Below are positions 16,930-24,835 of a stretch of 64,000 bases of DNA, in pieces. The translations under genes were made by a program, and so were the position numbers. The stretch lies in NCBI RefSeq assembly GCF_030646155.1, contig NZ_JAUTDN010000018.1:1-64000 (forward strand), given 5' to 3'. The notes under the pieces were generated by a model. That model was given only the letters and a program-made list of their open reading frames with translations, had not been told where the DNA came from and ran no database searches. Each line of letters begins with the position of its first letter. The stretch's first letter is position 1. Origin of the DNA: Conexibacter sp. CPCC 205762. GTDB lineage: Bacteria; Actinomycetota; Thermoleophilia; Solirubrobacterales; Solirubrobacteraceae.

Positions 16930-16988
16930 GCACCGCGCCCGCAAGCCCGCGCCGCCCGCCCGCGACGCCGCCCGAGGCGCCGCGATGA
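16926..16988 (+). CDS. 20-residue micro-ORF bridging two genes
   Basis: GTG at 16926 overlaps the isomerase stop (GTGA), and its own stop overlaps the next start (ATGA). It would encode the Pro/Ala-rich peptide MSTAPASPRRPPATPPEAPR. The double overlap suggests that ribosomes terminating after the isomerase are handed on to the next gene. Whether the peptide itself has a function is unknown. Confidence 0.35.
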   Translation: MSTAPASPRRPPATPPEAPR

Positions 16989-17446
16989 GCCGCCCGCTCG
17001 ACCCCGTCGTCCCGGGCCCGCTGCGGGCGCTGCTCGACGCCGACCCCGGCGACCCCGCGGTCGACGGCTTCACGCTGCTGCTGCTGACGCTGCGCGCGGA
17101 CGGCTGGCCGCATCAGGCGATGCTGTCGGTCGGCGAGGTCGCGGCCGTCGCCGGCAACCGCCTCAGGCTCGCCGTCTGGCCGGGCTCGACCTCGACCGCG
17201 AACCTGCGCGCCCATGGCCGCGCGACGCTGACGGCCGTCGTCGGCGGCGTCGCCTACGCGCTCTTCCTGGCCGCCGAGCCGACCGCGGACGCCGGCACGC
17301 TCGCCTGCTTCGACGCGCGCGTCGAGCAGGCGACCGCTGACGAGGCGCCGTACGCCCGCCTCGACGGCGGCGTCCGCTTCACGCTGACCGATCGCGACGC
17401 GACGATCGCGCGCTGGCGCGAGACGCGGGAGGCACTGCAGCGGTGA
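16985..17446 (+). CDS. Pyridoxamine-5'-phosphate-oxidase-like flavin split-barrel protein
   Basis: This 153-residue protein has the FMN-binding split-barrel pattern: GFTLLLLTLRADGWPHQAMLSVGEV followed by RLAVWPGSTSTANLRAHGRATL. Relatives bind FMN, F420 or haem. Placed between the isomerase and the UbiX-like gene, it could supply or handle reduced FMN, but no reaction is assignable. ATGA and GTGA overlaps couple it to both neighbours. Confidence 0.7.
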   Translation: MSRPLDPVVPGPLRALLDADPGDPAVDGFTLLLLTLRADGWPHQAMLSVGEVAAVAGNRLRLAVWPGSTSTANLRAHGRATLTAVVGGVAYALFLAAEPTADAGTLACFDARVEQATADEAPYARLDGGVRFTLTDRDATIARWRETREALQR

Positions 17447-18018
17447 GACGGATCGTGATCGGCATCAGCGGCGCCAGCGGGCCGCACTACGGCGTCCGCA
17501 TGGTCGAGGTGCTGCGCGAGCAGACCGACACAGAGGTCCACGTGATCCTCTCCAAGGGCGCGCGCGCGACGATCGAGTACGAGATGGAGCGCGACCCGGA
17601 CGAGCTGCTCGCGAAGGCGCACGTCGTCCACGACGAGCGCAATCTCGCCGCCTCGATCGCCTCCGGCACCTTCGTCACCGACGGCATGGTCGTCGCGCCC
17701 TGCTCGATCAAGACGCTGAGCGCGATCGCGACCAGCTTCAACGACAACCTGATCGTGCGCGCGGCCGACGTCTGCCTGAAGGAGCGGCGGCCGCTGGTGC
17801 TGCTCGTGCGCGAGACGCCGCTCCACCTCGGCCATCTGCGGCTGATGGAGCAGGCGACGGCGGCCGGCGCGGTCGTGCTGCCACCGGTCACGGCCTTCTA
17901 CCACCGCCCCAGAACGATCGAGCAGCTGATCGACCACACGGTCGTCAAGACGCTCGACCAGTTCGGCATCCACCTCGATCTGATCGAGCGCTGGAGCGGG
18001 CCGCCCGCGGGCGGCTGA
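17443..18018 (+). CDS. ubiX: UbiX-like flavin prenyltransferase
   Basis: This 191-residue Rossmann-like flavoprotein has the UbiX hallmarks: IVIGISGASGPHYGVRMVEVL at the N-terminus, ILSKGARATIEYE, MVVAPCSIKTLSAIATSFNDNLIVRAADVCLKERRPLVLLVRETPLH, and PPVTAFYHRP near the C-terminus. UbiX transfers a dimethylallyl group to FMN, producing the prenyl-FMN cofactor of UbiD decarboxylases. Length is normal for the family. GTG start overlaps the previous gene. No ubiD-like gene lies in the window, so the client enzyme must be encoded elsewhere. Confidence 0.9.
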   Translation: MRRIVIGISGASGPHYGVRMVEVLREQTDTEVHVILSKGARATIEYEMERDPDELLAKAHVVHDERNLAASIASGTFVTDGMVVAPCSIKTLSAIATSFNDNLIVRAADVCLKERRPLVLLVRETPLHLGHLRLMEQATAAGAVVLPPVTAFYHRPRTIEQLIDHTVVKTLDQFGIHLDLIERWSGPPAGG

Positions 18019-18108
18019 CGCGCCCCGCAGGCGCACCCGCGCCTGCCCCGCCTGCTCCGCGTGGACAGAACGAACTGTCCGACTTTCGCCGCAGGGAGCG
18101 GTGAGCGG

Positions 18109-18151
18109 TTGACAGGGCGTAGTAGCCTGCATATCGTAATCTGTATACAGT
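18109..18151 (+). promoter_or_regulatory. Strong promoter with operator for ABC importer 1 (regulon site 5)
   Basis: TTGACA (18109-18114), a 17-bp spacer and TATCGT (18132-18137) form a near-ideal promoter. TCTGTATACAGT (18140-18151) covers the expected start point. Upstream, GGACAG/CTGTCC (about 18063-18080) is a small hairpin that may end the preceding operon. The GAGGAG ribosome binding site at 18179-18184 points to translation from 18191. Confidence 0.78.
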
Positions 18152-18190
18152 CGGCACATGGAGAGAGACGACGGTGGTGAGGAGCGAGCG

Positions 18191-19012
18191 ATGAAGGAGG
18201 CCACGGTGCAGCACGACCACGGCGCCATCGCGACGAGGTCGGCGACAGTGGTCGCGACCGGCGTCGGGAAGGTCTTCGGCAGTGGCGCGAACAAGGTCCA
18301 GGCGCTCGATGACGTCTCGTTCGAGGTGCCGCAGGGCAGCTTCGTCTCGATCCTCGGCCCCTCCGGCTGCGGCAAGTCGACGTTGCTGCGGCTGATCGCG
18401 GGCCTGCAGCCGATCTCCAGCGGTGAGATCCAGGTCAACGACCACACGCCGGACGAGATGCGCAAGGCGCGCGAGTTCGGCATCGTCTTCCAGCAGCCGA
18501 TCCTGTTCGACTGGCGCACGGTCGAGCAGAACGTCGCGCTGCCGCTGCAGCTGATCGGCACGCCGAAGGAGGAGCGCAAGCGCCGCGTCAGCGAGAACAT
18601 CGAGCTGGTCGGCCTCAGCGACTTCCGCAAGCACCGCCCCTGGCAGCTGTCGGGCGGCATGCAGCAGCGCGTCGCGATCGCCCGCGCGCTCGCCTTCGGC
18701 CCGCGCTTCCTGATGATGGACGAGCCGTTCGGCGCGCTCGACATGATGACGCGCGAGCGGATGCAGACCGAGCTGCTGCGGATCTGGGCCAGCCGCCCGG
18801 GGACGACGATCGTCTTCATCACGCACTCGATCTCCGAGGCCGTGCTGCTGTCGGACCGGATCGTCGTGATGAGCGCGCGGCCCGGCCGCGTGATGAGAGT
18901 GATCGACGTCGACATCGAGCGCCCGCGCACCGACGAGGCGCGCAAGGACGAGCGCTTCCTCGAGATCGAGGCGGAGATCCGCGATCTGATCTTCTCGCAG
19001 GAGCACGCGTGA
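18191..19012 (+). CDS. NitT/TauT-type ABC transporter ATP-binding protein
   Basis: This 273-residue ATPase has Walker A GPSGCGKS (about residues 56-63), Q-loop VFQQPILFDWRTV, signature LSGGMQQRVAIARAL, Walker B FLMMDEP and the H-loop THSISEA. This set matches the nitrate/taurine/sulfonate/aromatic-sulfonate importer class. ATG at 18191 is preferred because GAGGAG lies 6 nt upstream and the strong promoter starts transcription near 18144; an in-frame ATG at 18158 is the alternative. It overlaps the permease gene by GTGA and powers the importer encoded by the next three genes. Confidence 0.92.
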   Translation: MKEATVQHDHGAIATRSATVVATGVGKVFGSGANKVQALDDVSFEVPQGSFVSILGPSGCGKSTLLRLIAGLQPISSGEIQVNDHTPDEMRKAREFGIVFQQPILFDWRTVEQNVALPLQLIGTPKEERKRRVSENIELVGLSDFRKHRPWQLSGGMQQRVAIARALAFGPRFLMMDEPFGALDMMTRERMQTELLRIWASRPGTTIVFITHSISEAVLLSDRIVVMSARPGRVMRVIDVDIERPRTDEARKDERFLEIEAEIRDLIFSQEHA

Positions 19013-19815
19013 CCGAGCCGGGCTACAACCGCACGCGCGAGGCGCTGATCACCGCCGCGATCGTCGTCGGTGTGCTCGCGCTCTGGTACCTCGCCGCCGG
19101 CATCCTCGCAGCCGGCGACGACCCGCTCGCGAACTCGAAGCTGCCCTACCCGCACGTGATCGTCGAGCGCTTCTTCGACGACTTCTCGGAGGTCACCTCG
19201 GCCGCCTGGACGAGCCTCTCGACCGCGCTGATCGGCTTCGCGATCGGCACCGCCGTCGGGATCGTCCTGAGCGTGATCATGGTGCAGGCGGCGTGGATCG
19301 AGTCGGCCGTGATGCCGTACCTGCTCGCCGCCCAGATGGTGCCGATGATCGCGCTCGTGCCGATCTCGCAGACGGTCTTCAAGAACGACACCGCCACGCG
19401 CCTCTTCATCGCCGCGTTCATCACCTTCTTCTCGGTGACCGTCGCGGTCGTGCGCGGCCTCAAGGCGGCGCCGCCGCCGGCGCGCGAGCTGATGCGCTCC
19501 TACAACGCCGGCCGCCTGCGCACGCTGCGCTACCTCGACCTGCCGGCCGCGATGCCGATGCTGTTCAGCGGCCTGCGCGTCGCGGCGCCGCTGTCGCTGG
19601 TCGGCTCGGTGCTCGTCGACCTGATGGGCGGCTCGCAGGGGCTCGGCTATCTGATGCTGGCCGCGCAGACGTTCGGCCCGGCGCAGGCGACGCTCGTGTG
19701 GGTCGCGATGTTCGTGCTGCTGGCGCTCGGCTTCCTGCTCGCGCAGGCGGTCGTGATGGCCGAGAAGGTGCTCGCCCCGTGGCAGCCCGCGATGCGGCAG
19801 GGAGGCGGTCACTGA
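19009..19815 (+). CDS. NitT/TauT-type ABC transporter permease
   Basis: This 268-residue membrane protein has about six hydrophobic segments. The cytoplasmic EAA-like loop is ARELMRSYNAGRLRTLRYLDLPAAMPMLFSGLRVAAPLSLVG, typical of BPD-type permeases. GTG start overlaps the ATPase gene and the stop shares one base with the next start (TGATG). It pairs with the second permease to form the membrane channel. Confidence 0.9.
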   Translation: MTEPGYNRTREALITAAIVVGVLALWYLAAGILAAGDDPLANSKLPYPHVIVERFFDDFSEVTSAAWTSLSTALIGFAIGTAVGIVLSVIMVQAAWIESAVMPYLLAAQMVPMIALVPISQTVFKNDTATRLFIAAFITFFSVTVAVVRGLKAAPPPARELMRSYNAGRLRTLRYLDLPAAMPMLFSGLRVAAPLSLVGSVLVDLMGGSQGLGYLMLAAQTFGPAQATLVWVAMFVLLALGFLLAQAVVMAEKVLAPWQPAMRQGGGH

Positions 19816-20597
19816 TGCCGGTCTCGGTCAAGCAGCTGCGGGCGGTGCTGGCGCCGCTGGTCGTCTTCGTCGTCTTCATCTGGCTGTGGCAGACGAAGGT
19901 CTTCCACAATCTCTTCGGGCTGGAGACGTTCGCGGTCCCGCTGCCGGACAGAATCTGGAGATCGTTCGGCGACGACTCGAGCAGACTGCGCGAGGCGTTC
20001 GGCGAGACCTTCCTGCCGGCGACGATCGGCTACGTCGGCGGCAACCTGCTCGGCTTCGCGCTCGCGCTCTGCCTGATGGCGCTGCCGCCGGCGCTCGGCC
20101 GGCGCGGCTCCGCGCTCGGCGCGGCCGTCGCGGCGCTCCCGATCATGGCGGTCGCCCCGATCGTCGCGCTCTGGATCGAGAGCGAGCTGTGGTTCAAGTC
20201 GGTGACGGTGATGATCATCGTCTTCCCCTCGATGCTCGTCTACGCCTACCGGGGCATGACGAGCGTCGATCCGACGGCGCTGGAGCTGATGTACAGCTAC
20301 CGGTCGTCGCAATGGCAGGTCCTCCGTGAGCTGCGGCTGCCGCATTCGGTGCCGCAGATCTTCACGGCGCTGAAGTACACGACGGTCCTGACGCTCGTGG
20401 CCGCCGTCATCTGCGAGATCCTGCGGGCCCACAACGGCCTCGGCTTCGAGATCCACGACGCGCTCGTCTCGTTCGGGACGGCGCGGGCATGGGCGGCGGT
20501 CGTGCTGCTGGGCCTGACCGGAATCGTCATGTACGTACTGCTGCTCCTCGTGGAGCGGTTCGGCTTCCCCTGGGCGCTGCGGCAGGACACGCCGTGA
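19815..20597 (+). CDS. NitT/TauT-type ABC transporter permease, second subunit
   Basis: This 260-residue permease has an N-terminal membrane anchor (LAPLVVFVVFIWLWQT), several further hydrophobic helices and the EAA-loop region TALELMYSYRSSQWQVLRELRLPHSVPQIFTALKYTTVLT. It is homologous to, but diverged from, the upstream permease, so the importer is a heterodimer. Confidence 0.9.
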   Translation: MPVSVKQLRAVLAPLVVFVVFIWLWQTKVFHNLFGLETFAVPLPDRIWRSFGDDSSRLREAFGETFLPATIGYVGGNLLGFALALCLMALPPALGRRGSALGAAVAALPIMAVAPIVALWIESELWFKSVTVMIIVFPSMLVYAYRGMTSVDPTALELMYSYRSSQWQVLRELRLPHSVPQIFTALKYTTVLTLVAAVICEILRAHNGLGFEIHDALVSFGTARAWAAVVLLGLTGIVMYVLLLLVERFGFPWALRQDTP

Positions 20598-20628
20598 GCG
20601 CCCACCCCCGAAACCAGGAGGTATAGGC

Positions 20629-21741
20629 GTGCGAAGCATGCGCTGGCTGGTCGCCCCGGCGGCGATCCTCGCCCTGGCCGCAGCAGGTTGCGGCAGCAGC
20701 GACGACAGCAGTGACGACGGCGCGGACACGGCGGCGGCGACGACGGCCGACGGCGGTACCGCGACGACGGCCGACGCCTCGGCGCCCGTCTGCAGAGGCG
20801 ACGACATCCGCTTCCAGCTGTCGTTCTTCCCGAACGCGCAGCACACCGGCTACCTCGTCGCGGACTCGCGCGGCTTCTACAGAGACGCCGGCGTCAACGT
20901 CAAGACGATCCCCGGCGGCCCGACCGTCAACCCGTCGCTGCAGCTCGCGCAGGGCAACGTCGACATGGCGATGATGGACTTCTCGGAGGCCGTCAACGCG
21001 AAGGTCAACGGCGCCGAGATCGTCTGGGTCGCGCAGACCTACCAGTCGGATCCGCTGCGCTACGTCTCGATCAACAGAGACTTCCCGCTGTCCGGTCCCG
21101 AGGCGCTCAGAGGCGCGGTCGTCGGCACGCAGCAGGTCGGCGAGCTGGAGCCCGAGCTGCGCGGCATGCTCGAGCAGGCCGGCCTGTCGCTCGACGACAT
21201 CAAGATCAGATCGATCGACCCGTCGATCGAGACGCTGCTGAACAGACGCATCAACGTGCTCCCGCTGCAGACGTTCTTCCACATCTCGCAGCTGGAGGAG
21301 GCCGGCTACAGAATCCCCGGCGACATCGACGTGCTCGACCCGAACGAGCTGGGCGTCGGCGTGGCGGCCAACGGCGTCGGCGTCAACAAGGCCTTCTACG
21401 AGGGCCACAGAGACGCGGTCGCCTGCTTCCTGACCGGCGCGCTGAGAGGCTGGCAGACGGCGATCGACGACCCCAGATCGGTCCAGAGAGACGTCGAGGG
21501 CGCGCAGGAGGCCGGGCTCGCCTCGCCGAGAGCGACCGCCGAGAACATCGAGCAGACGATCGACCTCGTGACGAGAAAGACCGACGGCAGCGCCGCCGAT
21601 CCGCTCGAGCTCGACATGACCTACCTGGAGGAGTCGCAGAGACGCCTCGCCGACGCGAGAGTGATCGAGGGCGAGGTCGACCTCAACGAGCTGATCGACC
21701 CCGAGCCGCTCGCGCGCGCGAAGGCCGCGGCGAGAGGCTAG
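20629..21741 (+). CDS. NMT1/THI5-like substrate-binding lipoprotein
   Basis: This 370-residue protein has a signal peptide ending at the lipobox Cys21 (LAAAGCGSS), a Ser/Asp/Thr-rich linker to about residue 50, and then a periplasmic-binding fold (IRFQLSFFPNAQHTGYLVADSRGFYRDAGVNVKTIPGGP). NMT1/THI5-type proteins bind pyrimidine precursors, sulfonates, nitrilo-compounds or phthalate-like acids. AGGAGGT 6 nt before the GTG is the strongest ribosome binding site seen in this region. About 16 of some 25 arginines use AGA, far more than expected at this GC content. Confidence 0.9.
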   Translation: MRSMRWLVAPAAILALAAAGCGSSDDSSDDGADTAAATTADGGTATTADASAPVCRGDDIRFQLSFFPNAQHTGYLVADSRGFYRDAGVNVKTIPGGPTVNPSLQLAQGNVDMAMMDFSEAVNAKVNGAEIVWVAQTYQSDPLRYVSINRDFPLSGPEALRGAVVGTQQVGELEPELRGMLEQAGLSLDDIKIRSIDPSIETLLNRRINVLPLQTFFHISQLEEAGYRIPGDIDVLDPNELGVGVAANGVGVNKAFYEGHRDAVACFLTGALRGWQTAIDDPRSVQRDVEGAQEAGLASPRATAENIEQTIDLVTRKTDGSAADPLELDMTYLEESQRRLADARVIEGEVDLNELIDPEPLARAKAAARG

Positions 21742-21746
21742 GCACG

Positions 21747-23384
21747 ATGGGATCGCGCACCGTCGCCGTCACCGTCGAGCGCGACGCCGAGTGCGTCGCG
21801 CGCGACGGGACGGTGCTGCGATCGGACGTCTACCGCCCCGCGGAGGCGGGGCGGCATCCGGTCCTGCTCGGTCGCACGCCCTACGGCAAGGAGACGTGGG
21901 GCCGCTGGATCGAGCCGGAGCGGACGGCCGCGGAGGGCTGGGTCGTCGTGATCAACGACATGCGCGGCGGCTTCGCCTCCGATGGTGAGTTCAACCCCTT
22001 CTTCAGCGACGTCGAGGACGGCTACGACGTCGTCGAGTGGTGCGGCGCGCAGGCGTGGAGCAGCGGCAGGGTCGGCATGTTCGGCTCCTCCGCGCCCGGC
22101 TTCATGCAGCTGCTGGCGGCGTCGGCGAGACCGCCGTCGCTGACCGCGATCGCGCCGATGCAGACGTGGACGAGCTTCGGCCGCGGCTGCGTCTACGACC
22201 CGGGCGGCGCCTTCATGCTGTTCACGGCGCAGTGGGCGCTGATGCTGGAGGGTGCCGATCCGGAGCGGCGGCTGGACGCCGCCGCGCCGGGCTGGGCGGA
22301 GCGGCTCGAAGCGGTGCGGCGGGCGCAGTGGGCGCCGGGCGCATGGCTCGGGGCTCCTTCGCTGCGGGATCACCCGCACCTCGCGCCGCCGTGGGCCGGC
22401 TTCTACCACACGTGGCTCGACCATCCCGACCACGACGACTTCTGGGCGCCGCTCGACCTGGAGACGCGCTTCGACGCGATCGACCTGCCCGCGCTGCACC
22501 TCGTCGGCCTGTTCGACAAGTTCCGCCTCGGCTCGACGCGCAACTACCGCGCGCTCGCCGACCGCGGCGTCGCGCCGCAGCGGCTCGTGCTCGGGCCGTG
22601 GACGCACGGGATCCCCGTCAGAGCGGAGGCGAGCCAGCGCTTCTTCGGCCCCGTGTCGGAGGTCGACGTGCGCGCGCTCGTGCTGCGCTGGTACGCGCAC
22701 TGGCTGAGAGGCTCCGGGGACGGCCTCGTCGAGGAGCCGCCGGTGCGGATCTGGGTCCAGGGCACCGACGCGTGGCGCTCCGCGGAGGACTGGCCGCTGC
22801 CGTCGACGCGCGTGACGCCGCTGCACCTGCGGGCCGGCGGCGCGCTGTCGTGGGAGGGACCGGGGGAGGGGGAGGCCTCCGCCGCGTTCGTCCACGACCC
22901 GGCCGCGCCTGCGCCGACGACGCCCGACCCGCGCCAGACGCGCTCGGAGGGTCCGCTCGACCTCGCCCCGCTGGCGGCGCGCGAGGACCTGCTGGCGTAC
23001 GCGAGCGAGCCGCTGGACGACGACCTCGAGGTGATCGGCGAGCTGACGTGCGAGCTGTGGGCGGCGGCGAGCGCGCCGGACGCCGACTGGGTCGTGACGA
23101 TCACCGACGTCGGCCCCGACGGGACCGCGATGCGCGTCACCGAGGGGATGCTGCGGGCGCGCTACCGCGACGGCCACGACAGACCGGCGCCGCTGGAGCC
23201 GGACGCGGTCGTGCCGTATTCGATCCGCCTGCGCCCGACCGCGATCCGCTTCGCCGCCGGCCATCGCATCGGCGTGACCGTCGCGGGCGCGAGCTTCCCG
23301 CAGTACGACCGCGGCCCGGCCGCCGCCCAGACCGTCCTGCATGACGCCGCGCACCCGTCGCGGCTGCTGCTGCCGCTCGTGTGA
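21747..23384 (+). CDS. CocE/NonD family hydrolase (X-Pro dipeptidyl-peptidase-like)
   Basis: This 545-residue protein begins with a CocE-type alpha/beta-hydrolase domain: CVARDGTVLRSDVYRPAEAGRHPVLLGRTPYGKE, NDMRGGFASDGEF, the nucleophile in GMFGSSAPGF, and an acid/His region ending LVLGPWTHG. A C-terminal jelly-roll domain follows (VTITDVGPDGTAMRVTEGMLRARYR). Relatives hydrolyse esters or amides such as cocaine, glutaryl-7-ACA or X-Pro peptides. Lack of a signal peptide suggests cytoplasmic action on the imported compound. It follows the binding-protein gene by 5 nt and is probably in the same operon. Confidence 0.88.
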   Translation: MGSRTVAVTVERDAECVARDGTVLRSDVYRPAEAGRHPVLLGRTPYGKETWGRWIEPERTAAEGWVVVINDMRGGFASDGEFNPFFSDVEDGYDVVEWCGAQAWSSGRVGMFGSSAPGFMQLLAASARPPSLTAIAPMQTWTSFGRGCVYDPGGAFMLFTAQWALMLEGADPERRLDAAAPGWAERLEAVRRAQWAPGAWLGAPSLRDHPHLAPPWAGFYHTWLDHPDHDDFWAPLDLETRFDAIDLPALHLVGLFDKFRLGSTRNYRALADRGVAPQRLVLGPWTHGIPVRAEASQRFFGPVSEVDVRALVLRWYAHWLRGSGDGLVEEPPVRIWVQGTDAWRSAEDWPLPSTRVTPLHLRAGGALSWEGPGEGEASAAFVHDPAAPAPTTPDPRQTRSEGPLDLAPLAAREDLLAYASEPLDDDLEVIGELTCELWAAASAPDADWVVTITDVGPDGTAMRVTEGMLRARYRDGHDRPAPLEPDAVVPYSIRLRPTAIRFAAGHRIGVTVAGASFPQYDRGPAAAQTVLHDAAHPSRLLLPLV

Positions 23385-23400
23385 TCCGGAGCCGGCCGGC

Positions 23401-24756
23401 GTGAGCCGCAACCGCCGCGTCGTCGCGAGCCTCGTGCTCGCGGCGCTCGCGTACTCGACGATGCAGATGATGGTCGTGCCCGCGCTGCCGGCGATCCAGC
23501 GCGACCTCGGCGCCGACGCCGGCGCGACCGCCTGGCTCGTCTCGGCCTTCCTGCTCAGCACGACGATCGGCACGCCGGTGCTGGGGCGGCTCGGCGACGT
23601 CTACGGCAAGGAGCGTGTGCTGGTGCTCGTGCTCGTCGTCTTCGCCTGCGGCGGCGTCGTCGGCGCGCTCGCCGACTCGCTCGCGACGGTGATCGCAGCG
23701 CGCGTGCTGCAGGGCCTCGGCGGCGCCGTCTTCCCGCTCGCCTACGGCGTCGCGCGCGACACGCTGCCGGCGGGGCGCGTCGCGCTGGCGGTCGGGCTGA
23801 TCTCCGGCTCCTTCGGCGTCGGCGGCAGCCTCGGGCTGGTGCTGTGCGGGCCGCTGGTGGAGCTGCTGTCGTGGCACGCGATCTTCCTGACGGGGACGGT
23901 CCTGCCGCTGATCGCGATCGTCGGGATCCGGCGGTCGGTGGCGGCGTCCGCGCGGCGCTCGCGCGTCTCGCTCGACTGGGTCGGCGCGGTCGGGCTGGCG
24001 GCGGCGCTGCTGCCGCTGCTGGTCGGCGTCGCGCAGGCGCGCGCCTGGGGCGTGCTGTCGGCCGGCGTGCTGGGGCTGGTGGCCGGCGGGCTCGCGCTGC
24101 TGTGCGCGTGGGCGCGCTGGGAGCTGACGCGGACGGCGCCGCTGATCGATCTGCGGCTGATGGCGCGGCGCTCGATCTGGCCCGTCAACGCGGTCGCGGT
24201 GCTGGTCGGCTTCTGCATGTACGCGACCGGCTACCTCGTGCCGCAGTTCGTCCAGCGCGACCCGGCGGTCGACGGCTTCGGCTTCGGCGCGGGCGTGACC
24301 GAGACCGGGCTGTTCCTGCTGCCGGAGCTGGGCGCGGGCCTGCTGTCGGGCGCGGCGGCGGGCGCGCTCGGCTCGCGGACCGGATCGAAGCTGCCGCTGC
24401 GGCTGGGGATCGCGACGATGGCCGGCGGCTACGCCGTGCTCGCGGTCGCCCACACGGTCGCCTGGCCGGTCTACCTCGGCACGCTGCTGGCCCACGGCAT
24501 CGGCCTGAACCTGGCGTACACGGCGATGTCGAACCTGATCGTCGCCGCGGCGCCGGCCGAGCAGGTGGGGGAGTCGTCCGGGATGAACACGATGCTGCGC
24601 ACCGTCGGCGGCGCGCTCGGCGCCCAGCTGGCCGGCGCGCTCGTCTCCGGCAGCGCCGACGAGCGCGCCTTCACGACGGGGTTCCTGCTGCTGGGCGGCG
24701 TCGCCCTGACCGCGCTGATCCTCTCTCGCACGGTGCTCGCCGAACGAGCTCCGTGA
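23401..24756 (+). CDS. Major facilitator superfamily transporter (EmrB/QacA-like)
   Basis: This 451-residue membrane protein contains the MFS motif A-like loop GRLGDVYGKERVL after TM2, motif B-like ARVLQGLGGAVFPL, and the motif-C-like GSFGVGGSLGLVLCGPL. About twelve or more hydrophobic segments are visible. GTG at 23401 is the likely start. By context it could export toxic intermediates or import the substrate of the regulon; neither is shown. A strong hairpin covers its stop codon. Confidence 0.88.
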   Translation: MSRNRRVVASLVLAALAYSTMQMMVVPALPAIQRDLGADAGATAWLVSAFLLSTTIGTPVLGRLGDVYGKERVLVLVLVVFACGGVVGALADSLATVIAARVLQGLGGAVFPLAYGVARDTLPAGRVALAVGLISGSFGVGGSLGLVLCGPLVELLSWHAIFLTGTVLPLIAIVGIRRSVAASARRSRVSLDWVGAVGLAAALLPLLVGVAQARAWGVLSAGVLGLVAGGLALLCAWARWELTRTAPLIDLRLMARRSIWPVNAVAVLVGFCMYATGYLVPQFVQRDPAVDGFGFGAGVTETGLFLLPELGAGLLSGAAAGALGSRTGSKLPLRLGIATMAGGYAVLAVAHTVAWPVYLGTLLAHGIGLNLAYTAMSNLIVAAAPAEQVGESSGMNTMLRTVGGALGAQLAGALVSGSADERAFTTGFLLLGGVALTALILSRTVLAERAP

Positions 24757-24789
24757 AGTTGCTGCGGTTTATCGACAGTAACTTCACGG
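24751..24789 (+). terminator. Hairpin at the end of the MFS gene
   Basis: CCGTGAAGTTGCTG and CAGTAACTTCACGG form a 14-bp stem (one G-T pair) around the loop CGGTTTATCGA. It ends the operon begun at 18191. The loop-side core GTTTATCGACAG also occurs in the hairpin at 26209-26251. Confidence 0.65.
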
Positions 24790-24822
24790 GCCTCCGTCCA
24801 GGCGGCTGTCTCGATAGGTGTC

Positions 24823-24835
24823 TACTGTATACGGA
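24823..24835 (+). promoter_or_regulatory. Operator and -10 region of an aldehyde dehydrogenase gene (regulon site 6)
   Basis: ACTGTATACGGA (24824-24835) keeps the CTGTATAC core and runs into the start codon. TACTGT (24823-24828) fits a -10 box 6 nt before the ATG at 24835, implying a leaderless transcript with the operator on the promoter. Confidence 0.65.

Noticed and set aside
18158..18190. ATG at 18158 as the start of the importer 1 ATPase
   Set aside because: The strong promoter places the transcript start near 18144 and GAGGAG sits ideally before the ATG at 18191. The extra 11 residues are charged and unlike the family. It remains possible.
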